In this document: piece by piece, positions 37,938 through 46,097 of the stretch
Layout: each line of letters starts with the position of its first letter
How positions within the stretch are numbered: the first letter of the stretch is position 1
Assembly: GCF_029961185.1 (NCBI RefSeq)
Contig: NZ_JASBQQ010000003.1
Span: forward strand, 1 to 64,000
Direction: 5' to 3'
From: Albidovulum aestuarii
GTDB lineage: Bacteria; Pseudomonadota; Alphaproteobacteria; Rhodobacterales; Rhodobacteraceae
DNA: 64,000 nt
Translations under genes and position numbers: made by a program
The notes under the pieces: generated by a model
What the model was told of the DNA's origin: nothing
Databases searched by the model: none
The model's input: the letters and a program-made list of their open reading frames with translations, nothing else

Positions 37938-38894
37938 ATGGACTATATTTTCGTTGCGCGCAGCAAGAAGGGGGACGGGTTCGGCGACGACCCGGCGACC
38001 AGCCATTTCGTCGCTGTGCCGGGCAACGCCAGCAATATTCTATTCAAGCACAAGATCACCAAGAACGAATGGCGCAAGGCTGTCATGGATGAAGCGCAGG
38101 GCGGCACACCCAATCCGATGACAACGGGCGATATCGTTTTCTATGTCCACGGCTTCAACAATTCGCAGAAGACGGTTCTGGAGCGGCACCGCAAGATCAA
38201 GAAGGGGCTGGCCGCGCATGGCTTCAAGGGTGTCGTCGTCAGCTTCGACTGGCCGAGCGGGGATGTCGCGCTCAACTATCTTGAGGACCGCGACAAGGCC
38301 AAGGCGGCGGCGCATCAGCTCGTGACCGAGGGGATTGCGCTGTTTGCGAGGCTGCAGGAACCCGATTGCCGGGTCGACATGCATATCCTCGCTCATTCGA
38401 TGGGCAGCTATGTCGTCCGTGAGGCGTTTGATGACGCCGATGACCGGATGTCTGTCGCCTCGCAAAGCTGGTCGGTCAGTCAGGTGCTGCTGATGGCGGC
38501 GGATGTCTCGGTGCATTCGCTGGATGCGGACAATTCCAAGTCTTCCTCGCTTTACCGTCACTGTGTCCGGCTGACGAACTACTACAATCCACGGGATGAG
38601 ATTCTGTCAGTCTCAGCGGTCAAACGGATCGGGGTCGCCCGGCGGGCGGGCAGGGTGGGGCTCGACAAACCGCCGATCGAAAAGGCCGCCAATGTTTATT
38701 GCGGTGAGTATTTCAAGAAGACATATCCCGCCCTTCCTGTGGATGCACAGCATTCCCATGCATGGTTCTTCGACGATGCGGTGTTGATGCAGGACGTCTT
38801 CTACACGATCAGCGGCGGGCTGGACCGGAACGAGTTTCCGACACGCGGGGTCACGGACCAGGGCAATCTGGCGCTGCAGGCGCCGCCCGGGTGA
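37938..38894 (+). CDS. Alpha/beta hydrolase (DUF900-like esterase)
   Basis: 318 residues. After an unusual N-terminus (MDYIFVARSKKGDGFGDDP), the fold shows an oxyanion motif FYVHGFNNSQ (about 68-77), VSFDWPSG, and the nucleophile elbow LAHSMGS with Ser154. DUF900 proteins are predicted serine esterases of unknown substrate. The catalytic acid and histidine are not certain (His at VDAQHSHAW is a candidate). GGAGAGC precedes the ATG. Confidence 0.8.
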   Translation: MDYIFVARSKKGDGFGDDPATSHFVAVPGNASNILFKHKITKNEWRKAVMDEAQGGTPNPMTTGDIVFYVHGFNNSQKTVLERHRKIKKGLAAHGFKGVVVSFDWPSGDVALNYLEDRDKAKAAAHQLVTEGIALFARLQEPDCRVDMHILAHSMGSYVVREAFDDADDRMSVASQSWSVSQVLLMAADVSVHSLDADNSKSSSLYRHCVRLTNYYNPRDEILSVSAVKRIGVARRAGRVGLDKPPIEKAANVYCGEYFKKTYPALPVDAQHSHAWFFDDAVLMQDVFYTISGGLDRNEFPTRGVTDQGNLALQAPPG

Positions 38895-38925
38895 TCAAGA
38901 TCGGACCTTGTTGGGGTTCGACCCT

Positions 38926-39996
38926 TCAGCGGGTCGGGGTAAAATCCGCAAGTACGTCAAGATGCGGGCTGATGTCGCCGATCCGCTCGGCCACCCAATC
39001 CGGGTTGTAGTAGGTGTCCAGATAGCGTCGCCCACTGTCGCACATCAGGGTGACAATGGACCCTTCGCGCCCCTCTGCCATCATCTCGCGCGCGACCTGA
39101 AGCGCGCCCCAGATATTGGTACCGGTCGAGGCGCCCGCCTTGCGGCCGATCAGGGCTTCAAGCCAAAGGATCGTGGCGACGCTTGCCGTATCGGGAACCT
39201 GGATCATCCGGTCGACCACGTCGTGCTGGAACGACGGTTCCACCTTTGGCCGGCCAATCCCCTCGATCCGGCTGGAACAGGCGCGGGTCAGCGTCTTGTC
39301 GCCGCTTTGATAGCTGTCGAAGAAGACCGAGTTCTCGGGATCGACCACCACAAGTTCGGTGTTGTAGCCGCGATATCGCACATAGCGGCCAAGCGTGGCC
39401 GAGGTGCCGCCGGTGCCCGCGCTCATCACGATGGCGGCGGGGATCGGATGAGGTTCGCGCGCCATCTGTGTGAAAATGCTGTCGGCGATATTGTTGTTCC
39501 CGCGCCAGTCGGTGGCGCGTTCGGCATACATGAACTGATCCATGAAATAGCCGCCGGTCGTTTCAGCCAGCGCGACCGCAGCATCATGCATTTCGGGGGC
39601 GGAGCCGACGAAATGGCACTGGCCACCATAAAACTCGATCAGCTCGATCTTGCTGCGCGCCGTGCTTTTCGGCATCACCGCGATGAAGGGCAGGCCGAGC
39701 ATGCGGGCAAAATAGGCCTCCGACACGGCGGTGCTGCCGGATGATGCCTCGATCACCGGTCGCCCCTCCTGCAGCTTGCCATTGCACAGGGCGTAGAGAA
39801 ACAGCGACCGCGCCAGCCGGTGTTTCAGGCTGCCGGTCGGATGTGTGCTTTCATCCTTCAGGTAGATGTCGACGCCGGTGATGCCGGGAACGTCGAGGCG
39901 GAAGAGATGCGTATCGGCCGAGCGCTGGAAATCTGCCTCGATCCGGGTGATCGCCTCGCTGACCCATCCGCGCATTGTCTCGTCTCCACCTGTCAT
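38926..39996 (-). CDS. PLP-dependent cysteine synthase/desulfhydrase-like enzyme
   Basis: 356 residues of the fold-type II PLP family. The Schiff-base lysine is Lys58 in [10 protein letters not shown], the phosphate/substrate loop is EASSGSTA, and [10 protein letters not shown] binds the PLP phosphate. It resembles the subgroup that includes mycobacterial Cds1 cysteine desulfhydrase more than CysK. Its start at 39996 is set by an ATGA overlap with the yidD stop. Confidence 0.8.
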   Translation of the reverse strand: MTGGDETMRGWVSEAITRIEADFQRSADTHLFRLDVPGITGVDIYLKDESTHPTGSLKHRLARSLFLYALCNGKLQEGRPVIEASSGSTAVSEAYFARMLGLPFIAVMPKSTARSKIELIEFYGGQCHFVGSAPEMHDAAVALAETTGGYFMDQFMYAERATDWRGNNNIADSIFTQMAREPHPIPAAIVMSAGTGGTSATLGRYVRYRGYNTELVVVDPENSVFFDSYQSGDKTLTRACSSRIEGIGRPKVEPSFQHDVVDRMIQVPDTASVATILWLEALIGRKAGASTGTNIWGALQVAREMMAEGREGSIVTLMCDSGRRYLDTYYNPDWVAERIGDISPHLDVLADFTPTR

Positions 39997-40235
39997 TCTG
40001 TGCCCTGGCGATCAGTGCCGGGCACGGGATCGTAGCCCGATCCACCCCAGGGATGGCAACGGGCAATGCGCCGGGCGGCCAGCCAACCGCCTCTTATCGC
40101 GCCGTGTCGCTCCAGCGCCTCCAGCGCGTAGACGGAACAGGTTGGCTGATACCTGCAGGAATGCCCGACCCAGGGGCTGAAGACCAGCCGGTAGGCACGT
40201 ACCGGGAGTGCAAAGAGATGGGCGAGGGGGGTCAT
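39993..40235 (-). CDS. yidD: Membrane insertion efficiency factor YidD
   Basis: 80 residues from the ATG at 40235. The Cys-containing block [48 protein letters not shown] is the whole family signature. It assists YidC-dependent insertion and is membrane-associated. Overlaps rnpA by 4 bp and the PLP enzyme by 4 bp. Confidence 0.95.
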   Translation of the reverse strand: MTPLAHLFALPVRAYRLVFSPWVGHSCRYQPTCSVYALEALERHGAIRGGWLAARRIARCHPWGGSGYDPVPGTDRQGTE

Positions 40236-40654
40236 TCCGACGATCCGTGAATATGCGCGAGGGCGCGTTTCAGATCGCGCTGCATCTCGGCGAAATCGCG
40301 GGTGGCGGTCACTTCTGGCCTGCCGATCAGCACATAGTCCCAACCGGGGCGGCCCTCGACAGGCAGGACCAGCCGGGCGATCTCGCGCAGGCGCCGCTTG
40401 GCGCGGTTGCGGGCGACGGCGTTGCCAACTTTCTTGGAACAGGTAAAGCCGATGCGGATCAGGCCTGCGTCCACCTCGTCGGCACTGCGTTCACGCGCCT
40501 GTAAAAGGAAACCCGGGCTGCCGCGTCGACGGGCTTGGGCGGCTTTCAGGAAATCGGAGCGTTTCGACAGGACCGCCAGACAAACGGAAACCGCCGGTGG
40601 CGTCTCCGTGCCCCGGCCCAATTGGCCTTGCACGGGTGCCTCCGGCGGTGTCAT
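40232..40654 (-). CDS. rnpA: Ribonuclease P protein component
   Basis: Protein subunit of RNase P, which trims 5' ends of tRNA. 140 residues including a Pro/Gly/Thr-rich N-terminal extension; the core begins about residue 26 ([16 protein letters not shown]) and has the RNR motif [19 protein letters not shown]. Lies 22 bp after rpmH and overlaps yidD. The start could be a little downstream. Confidence 0.95.
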   Translation of the reverse strand: MTPPEAPVQGQLGRGTETPPAVSVCLAVLSKRSDFLKAAQARRRGSPGFLLQARERSADEVDAGLIRIGFTCSKKVGNAVARNRAKRRLREIARLVLPVEGRPGWDYVLIGRPEVTATRDFAEMQRDLKRALAHIHGSSE

Positions 40655-40676
40655 GTCTTTGACTTTCCGTCTGGCC

Positions 40677-40811
40677 TCAGGCCGAGAGAACCTTGCGGCC
40701 CTTCGCGCGGCGGGCGTTCAGCACCTTGCGGCCACCCTTGGTGGCCATGCGCGCACGGAAACCGTGCCGACGGGCGCGGACGAGGTTCGACGGTTGAAAA
40801 GTGCGCTTCAT
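40677..40811 (-). CDS. rpmH: 50S ribosomal protein L34
   Basis: 44 residues, reading [19 protein letters not shown] at the start and [14 protein letters not shown] at the end, the invariant L34. Heads the rpmH-rnpA-yidD cluster with a good promoter upstream. Confidence 0.97.
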   Translation of the reverse strand: MKRTFQPSNLVRARRHGFRARMATKGGRKVLNARRAKGRKVLSA

Positions 40812-40880
40812 CGCTGCAACTCCGGTACGATGGCCCAAAGCCCGGACGGGATTCGAAGGCCGGTATCATTCGAAGCCCGG

Positions 40881-40909
40881 CTATTAGACGGGCGATGGTG
40901 GCAAGTCAA
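40881..40909 (-). promoter_or_regulatory. Promoter candidate for rpmH
   Basis: On the minus strand TTGACT (40909-40904) is followed after exactly 17 bp by TAATAG (40886-40881), a near-consensus housekeeping promoter about 70 bp before rpmH. Confidence 0.7.
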
Positions 40910-41097
40910 CTCGCACCGAAGGATTTTTTCCGCCCATGACCACTTCCAGGATGATTCGACGGCAGAGGGCATGTTCCGAAGTGACAGAGGTTTAATCCGC
41001 TGCAACGAATGCTTATTCTTGTAGTGACGGCACGATCACAAGTGAATTTCATTCGGGGCACGGCCCAGTTCGGCAGATCAGGGGAACGAAACCAGCC

Positions 41098-42531
41098 ATG
41101 CTGTTCAACACGCTGTCAGGCCGTTTCCTGCTCTTGACGGCCGCCTTCGTAATGCTGGCCGAGATCCTGATCTTCGTGCCTTCGGTCGCACGATTCCGCG
41201 AGGACTATATCATGTCGCGGCTTGAGCGGGCGCAGATCGCCTCGCTGGCGCTGCTCGCGACGGACGGAATGATCGACCAGAATCTTGAACGGGAACTTTT
41301 GGCCAATGCCGAAGTCTATAACGTCGTCCTGCGCCGGGACGAGGTGCGCCAGCTTGTCCTCTCATCACCGATTCCCGCGCCGATCGAGCGGAGTTTTGAC
41401 CTGCGCGACGCCCCGGCATGGGAGCTGATCCGCGATGCGGTGGCCTGCCTTGCAGATCCACAGAATCGGGTGATCCGGGTAATCGGTGCGCCTGTACGGC
41501 AGGCGGGCCTGCTGATCGAGGCGACAATGGAGACGGCGCCGCTTCGCGCGGCGATGATCGAATACGGTTTGCGTATCCTCGGGCTCTCGGCGCTGATCTC
41601 TGCGGTGACGGCGGCGCTCTTGTTCCTCGCCGTCCGGCGGTTGCTGGTCACGCCGATCCGGCGCGTGGTCAGCCACATGTCGGTCTATGCTGACGCGCCC
41701 GAGGATGCTCGCCGCATCATCGAACCTCAGTCCAAGGTGGTTGAACTGCGCGAGGCGGAAGAGGCACTGCAAAGCATGCAGCACCAGCTGACCGGGGCAC
41801 TCAGGCAGAAGGACCGGCTGGCCCAGCTTGGCAGTGCCGTGGCCAAGGTCAGCCACGACCTGCGCAACATCCTGACCTCCGCCCAGCTCTTCGCCGACCG
41901 GATGGAGACAAGCGACGACCCGATGGTCAAACGTGCCGCGCCGAAGCTGGTAAACTCCATCAGCCGCGCCGTGGGCCTCTGCGAATCCACCCTCGCCTTC
42001 GGCAAGGCCGAGGAACCGCCGCCCACGCTCACGCGCTTCATGGTGTCGACGCTGATCCGCGATGTCGTTGAAAGCGAAAAGCTCGCGGCTGGCGAGAACG
42101 ACGTCGAGTTCGTGACGGATGTCCCGCAAACCCTCGCGGTTCGGGCCGATCACGAACAGCTCTATCGGGTGCTGACCAACCTCGTGCGCAATGCCCGTCA
42201 GGCAATCGAGGCCACGCGCGCCCCCGGAACGATTGAGATCAGTGCGGGCGAAGAGGAAGAAGGCTGGTGGCTGCGGGTCGGCGATACGGGCCCCGGCCTG
42301 CCGGAACGGGCGCGCGAACATCTGTTCCAGCCGTTTCAGGGTGGCTTCCGCAAGGGTGGGACAGGGCTTGGCTTGGCCATCTCGGCCGAACTGATACGCG
42401 GCCATGGCGGGCGGCTGGAGCTTCTCCGGTCCGACGCGGAGGGAACCGAATTCGTCATCCATCTGCCGCGTGATCTCGTGCCCGGCCTCGCGGTGCCGAC
42501 CACCCGCACGGTCGCAGCAACGGAAGCGTGA
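41098..42531 (+). CDS. Sensor histidine kinase
   Basis: 477 residues: TM1 at about 8-32, a periplasmic sensor region (33-155), TM2 at about 158-180, a HAMP-like linker, the dimerisation helix with phospho-acceptor His253 in KVSHDLRNILT, and the ATPase domain with NLVRNARQAIE (N box), GDTGPGLP (G1) and GGTGLGLAI (G2). No response regulator gene is adjacent, so its partner and signal are unknown. It is the last host gene before the tRNA-Arg site. Confidence 0.92.
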   Translation: MLFNTLSGRFLLLTAAFVMLAEILIFVPSVARFREDYIMSRLERAQIASLALLATDGMIDQNLERELLANAEVYNVVLRRDEVRQLVLSSPIPAPIERSFDLRDAPAWELIRDAVACLADPQNRVIRVIGAPVRQAGLLIEATMETAPLRAAMIEYGLRILGLSALISAVTAALLFLAVRRLLVTPIRRVVSHMSVYADAPEDARRIIEPQSKVVELREAEEALQSMQHQLTGALRQKDRLAQLGSAVAKVSHDLRNILTSAQLFADRMETSDDPMVKRAAPKLVNSISRAVGLCESTLAFGKAEEPPPTLTRFMVSTLIRDVVESEKLAAGENDVEFVTDVPQTLAVRADHEQLYRVLTNLVRNARQAIEATRAPGTIEISAGEEEEGWWLRVGDTGPGLPERAREHLFQPFQGGFRKGGTGLGLAISAELIRGHGGRLELLRSDAEGTEFVIHLPRDLVPGLAVPTTRTVAATEA

Positions 42532-42550
42532 CCCTTCACCGGTTTTGCCC

Positions 42551-42579
42551 TTGCAATGCCCCGCCGGGGTCGCTAAATG
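42551..42579 (+). promoter_or_regulatory. Promoter candidate for tRNA-Arg
   Basis: TTGCAA (42551-42556), 17 bp, TAAATG (42574-42579), ending 9 bp before the tRNA 5' end. Confidence 0.5.
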
Positions 42580-42588
42580 CCACCGCAC

Positions 42589-42665
42589 GCACCCGTAGCT
42601 CAGCTGGATAGAGCACCAGACTACGAATCTGGGGGTCAGGAGTTCGAATCTCTTCGGGTGCGCCA
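42589..42665 (+). tRNA. tRNA-Arg (anticodon ACG)
   Basis: A complete 77-nt cloverleaf: acceptor GCACCCG/CGGGTGC, D-arm AGCTCAGCTGGATAGAGC, anticodon stem CCAGA/TCTGG around loop CTACGAA (anticodon ACG), T-loop TTCGAAT, discriminator G and encoded CCA. The element at 42618-53250 is integrated in its anticodon arm, so the T-arm and acceptor 3' half are supplied by the element. The T-stem (AGGAG/CTCTT) differs from that of the displaced copy at 53231. Confidence 0.98.
42618..42637 (+). repeat. attL core in tRNA-Arg
   Basis: The 20-bp sequence agactacgaatctgggggtc, covering the anticodon arm and variable region, is repeated exactly at 53231-53250. It is the left attachment core. Confidence 0.93.
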
Positions 42666-42673
42666 ATAAATTC

Positions 42674-42710
42674 AAAGGCTTAGGCGGAAGCGCCTGAGCC
42701 TTTCCTTTTT
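42674..42710 (+). terminator. Terminator after tRNA-Arg, carried by the element
   Basis: AAAGGCTTAGGCG (42674-42686) pairs with CGCCTGAGCCTTT (42691-42703, one G-T pair), loop GAAG, followed by CCTTTTT. It ends the tRNA transcript and lies inside the integrated DNA. Confidence 0.85.
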
Positions 42711-42712
42711 GC

Positions 42713-42734
42713 GGGCTACCACCGGGCTACCACC
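42713..42734 (+). repeat. Two tandem 11-bp repeats, left arm sites
   Basis: GGGCTACCACC occurs twice with no gap (42713-42723, 42724-42734). The same unit occurs three times near attR. Probably integrase arm-binding sites. Confidence 0.75.
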
Positions 42735-42739
42735 GTGTG

Positions 42740-43012
42740 CGATTTCGCGAGGTTTCTAGCGCAGGATTGGCGGCAGGAAAGAATCAACAATCCGCGCGCC
42801 GGGAAAGCGCAGACGGGGAACCCGTCGCGTAAAATTTGGCTTTTCGCAATTCCGTGAAAAAACGGGGTCAGCCTCAGCATCAAACTCAAAACCGGAAACT
42901 CAGCGATCCGCGCTCGCAGATGGCCACTAAGATCGGCCTTGCCGCTCTGATCTGACATAGCCCAGGCCGGGCGCTGGGCGGTGCAGGAAAAATGGGAAGC
43001 TACAAAAAGCGT
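42740..43012 (+). other. Gene-poor left segment of the element
   Basis: No ORF here is convincing: an 80-codon minus-strand frame (42716-42958) runs into the arm repeats and lacks a good ribosome site. No repeats or hairpins stand out before the GGTAAC cluster. Confidence 0.5.
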
Positions 43013-43121
43013 GTTACCTCTGTTACCTTGTTACCAATACATGTAACTATATGTTTTTAAACACTATTACTCGGCATTTTTGGTAACAGGTGAGGTAACG
43101 CGCCCGTCCGCTCTTGTTACC
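43013..43121 (+). repeat. GTTACC/GGTAAC cluster 1 (putative origin iterons)
   Basis: GTTACC occurs at 43013, 43022 and 43030 (steps of 9 and 8), then GGTAAC at 43082 and 43094 and GTTACC at 43116, around an AT-rich stretch (43036-43081). The triple is the reverse complement of the one at 51686-51708, matching 22 of 23 bases. The pattern suggests iterons of a replication initiator. Confidence 0.7.
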
Positions 43122-43245
43122 TTCCGCGAAGGCAAAAAATTCCTCAATTCCCTCTCTCTGAGGCGCGGAAAGTGCCGAAACCGCGACCCCCTATACACAG
43201 AAAAAACCAATAAAAATACGGCTTTAGCTAAAAATTCCCTATTGA

Positions 43246-43270
43246 CAAAAAAAATCCCCACATGCGAGGG
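43246..43270 (-). terminator. Minus-strand terminator in the left segment
   Basis: On the minus strand CCCCTCGCATGTGGGG is followed by A and eight T. The stem is short, but the U-run is long. It could end leftward transcription coming from 43951-44639. Confidence 0.45.
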
Positions 43271-43592
43271 GTGCGGGTCTGCGGCTCGCGGCCCCGTGAA
43301 CTTTTGACCCGCCCCCCCCTTGCCGATGTAGCCCCAAGTTTGCACCAAAACCCTGCCTTACTGCGCCCAAAATGTATCCGTAAGGAGCTGGCGAACGGTG
43401 CGCGATCGACCACCCTGCGGATTTCGCCAGGAAAGCACCAGATCCGGTATAAAGTCGGACCAGAAGGCGCATGATCCCGTTGCCTGAAGCCTGACCGCGC
43501 TACGCAGGCGAAAGTCTGTGCATTGGCGAACTCGATTATTCCGGCAGCTCGCAGTTTAGGCTTTGGGTTTCATTTAGCTGCACGAAACACAT

Positions 43593-43658
43593 GCGCCTTG
43601 CGCCCCCGTATACGCCTAAACCCCGGAAGGACCCAAAGGGGGTTTAGGGCGAGGCGCG
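43593..43658 (+). other. Long imperfect palindrome, possible structured RNA or origin
   Basis: CCTAAACCCC (43615-43624) pairs with GGGGTTTAGG (43639-43648). Outside it GCGCCTTGC pairs with GCGAGGCGC, giving a nested structure of about 65 nt in a 0.8-kb stretch without convincing genes (43130-43950). It might be a small RNA, a single-strand origin or a regulatory site. Confidence 0.4.
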
Positions 43659-43950
43659 GACGGCCCGCAAGCAGCCGGTCGTGCCGGGTTTCGTCTACTT
43701 CAAGGATATGTACGGTTGATCTTGGCGAAGCGCCGGGGGAGGCCACAGCGGCGCGACAAGAACTTGCCCCTGCCGGGGCGTGGGGCGCTGGCAGCGGCAG
43801 ATCAGAAAGTAAGATCGAGACAGGCCAGCCTGCACAGCGCTGTGTGGCCTTCTCGGGCGCAGGCTCAGCCAGGCAGAAAAGAGGGCGAAATAGCAAAGCC
43901 CCACGCGCTGGGAGGCGACGCAGGGCTTGCAGGATGACGGGGCGGACAGA

Positions 43951-44295
43951 TTAGACAGGCCGGTCTCCCAGTATGGCAAGGGCGTTCTCGGTAAGGAGCT
44001 TCTGTTGGGGATCGCCCCAGAAGTCGAGGCCATTGGCCACCACGATCTTGACCGCTAGACCATGAACCGTTCCGGCGCGGGCATTCATAATCATATCCTC
44101 GATTTCCCAGAGGCGCTTTTCACCACTCTTCCAAAGCGCGGAATCCATGCTCATGGTCTCGCCGTCCAGGTCAGACTTGAGCGCTCGCCATTCCCGATAG
44201 TGGCCCAGCAATTCACCATCCGCCACCGCCGCAGCAGAGGCCATGCAATCAAGATCGCGAATGGTGACGGGGCGGTCATAGGGATCGGGTTTCAT
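43951..44295 (-). CDS. Hypothetical protein of the element
   Basis: 114 residues from the ATG at 44295, preceded by GAAGGAAA. Acidic and helical (ELLGHYREWRALKSDLDGETM, KSGEKRLWEIEDMIMNARAGTVHGLAVKIVVA). No family recognised. It lies 26 bp after the upstream minus-strand gene and so is in the leftward pair controlled from the 44640-44739 region. Confidence 0.65.
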   Translation of the reverse strand: MKPDPYDRPVTIRDLDCMASAAAVADGELLGHYREWRALKSDLDGETMSMDSALWKSGEKRLWEIEDMIMNARAGTVHGLAVKIVVANGLDFWGDPQQKLLTENALAILGDRPV

Positions 44296-44321
44296 CGGTG
44301 GGTTTCCTTCGCGATGCGGGA

Positions 44322-44639
44322 TCAAGCGGCGCGCGCCAGAGCGGGGCGCTGGGCGGCTTCACGGGCTTTCGCCTCGGCCAGCACTGTGCGGAGCGCGGAA
44401 AGCTTTTGCATTCCATCCCAGCCGAGGCGATCAGCGTTTTCCATCGCGACGATTTGGGCGCGGATGCTCTCGACCGAGCGCGCGGCCGTGCGGGCCGCTT
44501 CCTTGGCCTTCGCCCATGCCTTGCGCAGCGCCGCAGCGAACAGGCTGCGCAGCTGGTGGCGGGCATAGCCCAAAAAGGTAAACACGTTCTTTGCATCAGC
44601 CCAGGCGGCTTTCAGGATTTCGGAGCGATTGTAAGTCAT
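44322..44639 (-). CDS. Small phage-type hypothetical protein
   Basis: 105 residues from the ATG at 44639. It starts MTYNRSEILKAAWADAKNVF, resembling short proteins of alphaproteobacterial prophages, and continues as an Ala/Lys/Arg-rich helix (RKAWAKAKEAARTAARSVESIRAQIVAM). Function unknown; a nucleic-acid-associated role is possible from the composition. Divergent from the HTH gene across an inverted-repeat control region. Confidence 0.6.
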   Translation of the reverse strand: MTYNRSEILKAAWADAKNVFTFLGYARHQLRSLFAAALRKAWAKAKEAARTAARSVESIRAQIVAMENADRLGWDGMQKLSALRTVLAEAKAREAAQRPALARAA

Positions 44640-44658
44640 TTGCTTGCCCTTTTGTTTG

Positions 44659-44726
44659 TGTGCTGTTAGCATAACTATGGGGCTTATAGCATATGCTGTC
44701 AACCCATTTAGTATGCTAACAGCACA
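44659..44726 (+). promoter_or_regulatory. Inverted-repeat operator region between divergent operons
   Basis: TGTGCTGTTAGCATA (44659-44673) is the exact reverse complement of TATGCTAACAGCACA (44712-44726). A central AGCATATGCT palindrome (about 44688-44697) shares the GCATA core. The region separates the leftward pair from the HTH-headed operon and is probably where the HTH protein binds. Confidence 0.75.
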
Positions 44727-44739
44727 AAATGAGGTAAGC

Positions 44740-44976
44740 ATGACTCCTGAGCAGTTCCGAATGGCCAAAGCAGCGCTGGGCGTGAGCAACCCCGAGTTGG
44801 CCGAATTGACCGGGCTTCATCGAAACACGTTGAACAAGCTCGACAAGGGCGAGGGGAAAGTTTCGACGGTGCAGCTTGTGCGCCTTACCCTAGAGGCCAA
44901 GGGCATTCAGTTCCTTGAAGGCGGGCAGGTTGCCGCCGGGCCGGGCGTTGCCATCGGTGAACGGGGTGCCGAATGA
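44740..44976 (+). CDS. Small HTH (XRE-like) regulator
   Basis: 78 residues from the ATG at 44740, which follows GAGGTAAG; an in-frame extension from 44644 would run through the operator. The HTH is MTPEQFRMAKAALGVSNPELAELTGLHRNTLNKLDKG, then a short tail LTLEAKGIQFLEGG common in small XRE-type regulators. Likely represses its own operon and the divergent pair. Its stop overlaps the next start (ATGA). Confidence 0.85.
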   Translation: MTPEQFRMAKAALGVSNPELAELTGLHRNTLNKLDKGEGKVSTVQLVRLTLEAKGIQFLEGGQVAAGPGVAIGERGAE

Positions 44977-45503
44977 GCCTCTTTGCCACGCTTTCCAGCA
45001 ACGAGTTGATTTCGCTTGGGGTCTCTGGCGTATCTTTGGTTGTGTCGGCATTTCTTGCCGGCTGGACGGTCTATCGTGACGTAATTCAGAAGCCGAAGTT
45101 TCGTGTAACCATCGGCGTGAAGAAGGTTCATCAAGGCGGTTTGCCGGAAATCGGGCCGGACATCTACATTGAGGCGCTGAATTTAGGACCGCTTCCAAAT
45201 CGGATCGGCGTCCCGTATGCAACGCCTTCATGGTTTAGAAGAAGAGTGCTTCGAAAAGAGGCAGCATTTATCGGATACGACCACCGACATATAGCCCATA
45301 CTGCGACGGGCCAACGGGTGGAAGTCGGAGACAGCGCTACGTTCGTCCTGCCTTTGGATAGCGAGTTCATAGACGAACCGAACTTCAGCCGGATTGGCGT
45401 AAGCGACGGTTTTGGACGGGTTCACTGGTCAACTCGCGCAAACTATCGGCGCGCGCAGGCGGATGTGCGTACTAGCCGTGTGCGAGCAGAGAAGGTTTCA
45501 TAA
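44973..45503 (+). CDS. Membrane-anchored protein of unknown function
   Basis: 176 residues: one N-terminal TM (about 10-31, ELISLGVSGVSLVVSAFLAGW) and a soluble, mostly beta domain (KPKFRVTIGVKKV, PDIYIEALNLGPLP, GDSATFVLPLDSEF, IGVSDGFGRVHWS). The pattern suggests an Ig-like beta sandwich probably on the cytoplasmic side. No family name is known to me. It lies between the HTH and PemK-like genes, overlapping the first by 4 bp and 2 bp before the second. Confidence 0.7.
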   Translation: MSLFATLSSNELISLGVSGVSLVVSAFLAGWTVYRDVIQKPKFRVTIGVKKVHQGGLPEIGPDIYIEALNLGPLPNRIGVPYATPSWFRRRVLRKEAAFIGYDHRHIAHTATGQRVEVGDSATFVLPLDSEFIDEPNFSRIGVSDGFGRVHWSTRANYRRAQADVRTSRVRAEKVS

Positions 45504-45505
45504 CA

Positions 45506-45904
45506 GTGCCTATCAGCTTCCACCCGCGCGCCGGGCAAATCCTTATGTGCGACTTCAGAGGCTTCCAAGTGCCGGAAATGGTCAAGGTGCGACCCGTCAT
45601 GATCATATCCCCAAGGCTTCCGTATCGTGGAGACATTGCCGCCATCGTGCCGTTGAGCCTGACAGCACCGCTTCACAACCTTCCGTTCAACGTGCGTCTG
45701 TCCCGAAACTACAACCCGCTCGAAGCCGATGATTTGCCGGTCTGGGCGAAATGCGACATGCTGATGAACCTCAGCATTCGGCGGCTGGAAGGCTTCAAGG
45801 TCGGACGGCGTAAGTGGGAAACTCCGCAGGCGACCGGGGAAGATCTGAAGGCGGTTCGGGCAGGCATACTTGCCGCGCTGGGCTTTGCCGCTGGTGGGGA
45901 GTGA
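45506..45904 (+). CDS. PemK/MazF-family toxin-like protein
   Basis: 132 residues with a GTG start 2 bp after the previous stop. It has the PemK/MazF barrel pattern: RAGQILMCDFRGFQVPEMVKVRPVMIISPR, AAIVPLSLTAPLHNLPFNVRLS and VWAKCDMLMNLSIRRL. Proven members cut mRNA, but activity cannot be told here. No classical antitoxin is adjacent; the HTH protein two genes upstream is the only candidate partner. Confidence 0.8.
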   Translation: MPISFHPRAGQILMCDFRGFQVPEMVKVRPVMIISPRLPYRGDIAAIVPLSLTAPLHNLPFNVRLSRNYNPLEADDLPVWAKCDMLMNLSIRRLEGFKVGRRKWETPQATGEDLKAVRAGILAALGFAAGGE

Positions 45905-46048
45905 TCACTCGCCACTTGATTTAGTCACGAGTAAGCACTAATTACTAGGTCGTATCCCGGTCATCGGGCTTTAAGACCTAGAGCACTAGGCAGGCTGTTC
46001 AGCGAACGATGACAAGTTCAGAGCAGCCTAGATATTGTCAAAGTCCCG

Positions 46049-46076
46049 AAGCCCCGCCTCGTGCGGGGCTTTGTGC
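46049..46076 (+). terminator. Terminator-like hairpin before the HEPN gene
   Basis: AAGCCCCGC (46049-46057) and GCGGGGCTT (46063-46071), followed by TGTG. It separates the PemK-like operon from the HEPN gene. The 190-bp gap also holds an imperfect AGGCTGTTC/GAGCAGCCT inverted repeat. Confidence 0.6.
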
Positions 46077-46097
46077 ATAGTGGGGAGGCGTAGGAAA

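Noticed and set aside
42716-42958. 80-codon minus-strand ORF beside attL.
   Set aside because: No convincing ribosome site, and its end lies within the integrase arm repeats.
43523-43954. 143-codon plus-strand and overlapping minus-strand ORFs in the left part of the element.
   Set aside because: Highly basic, low-quality composition in both directions, no ribosome site, and they cross the long palindrome.
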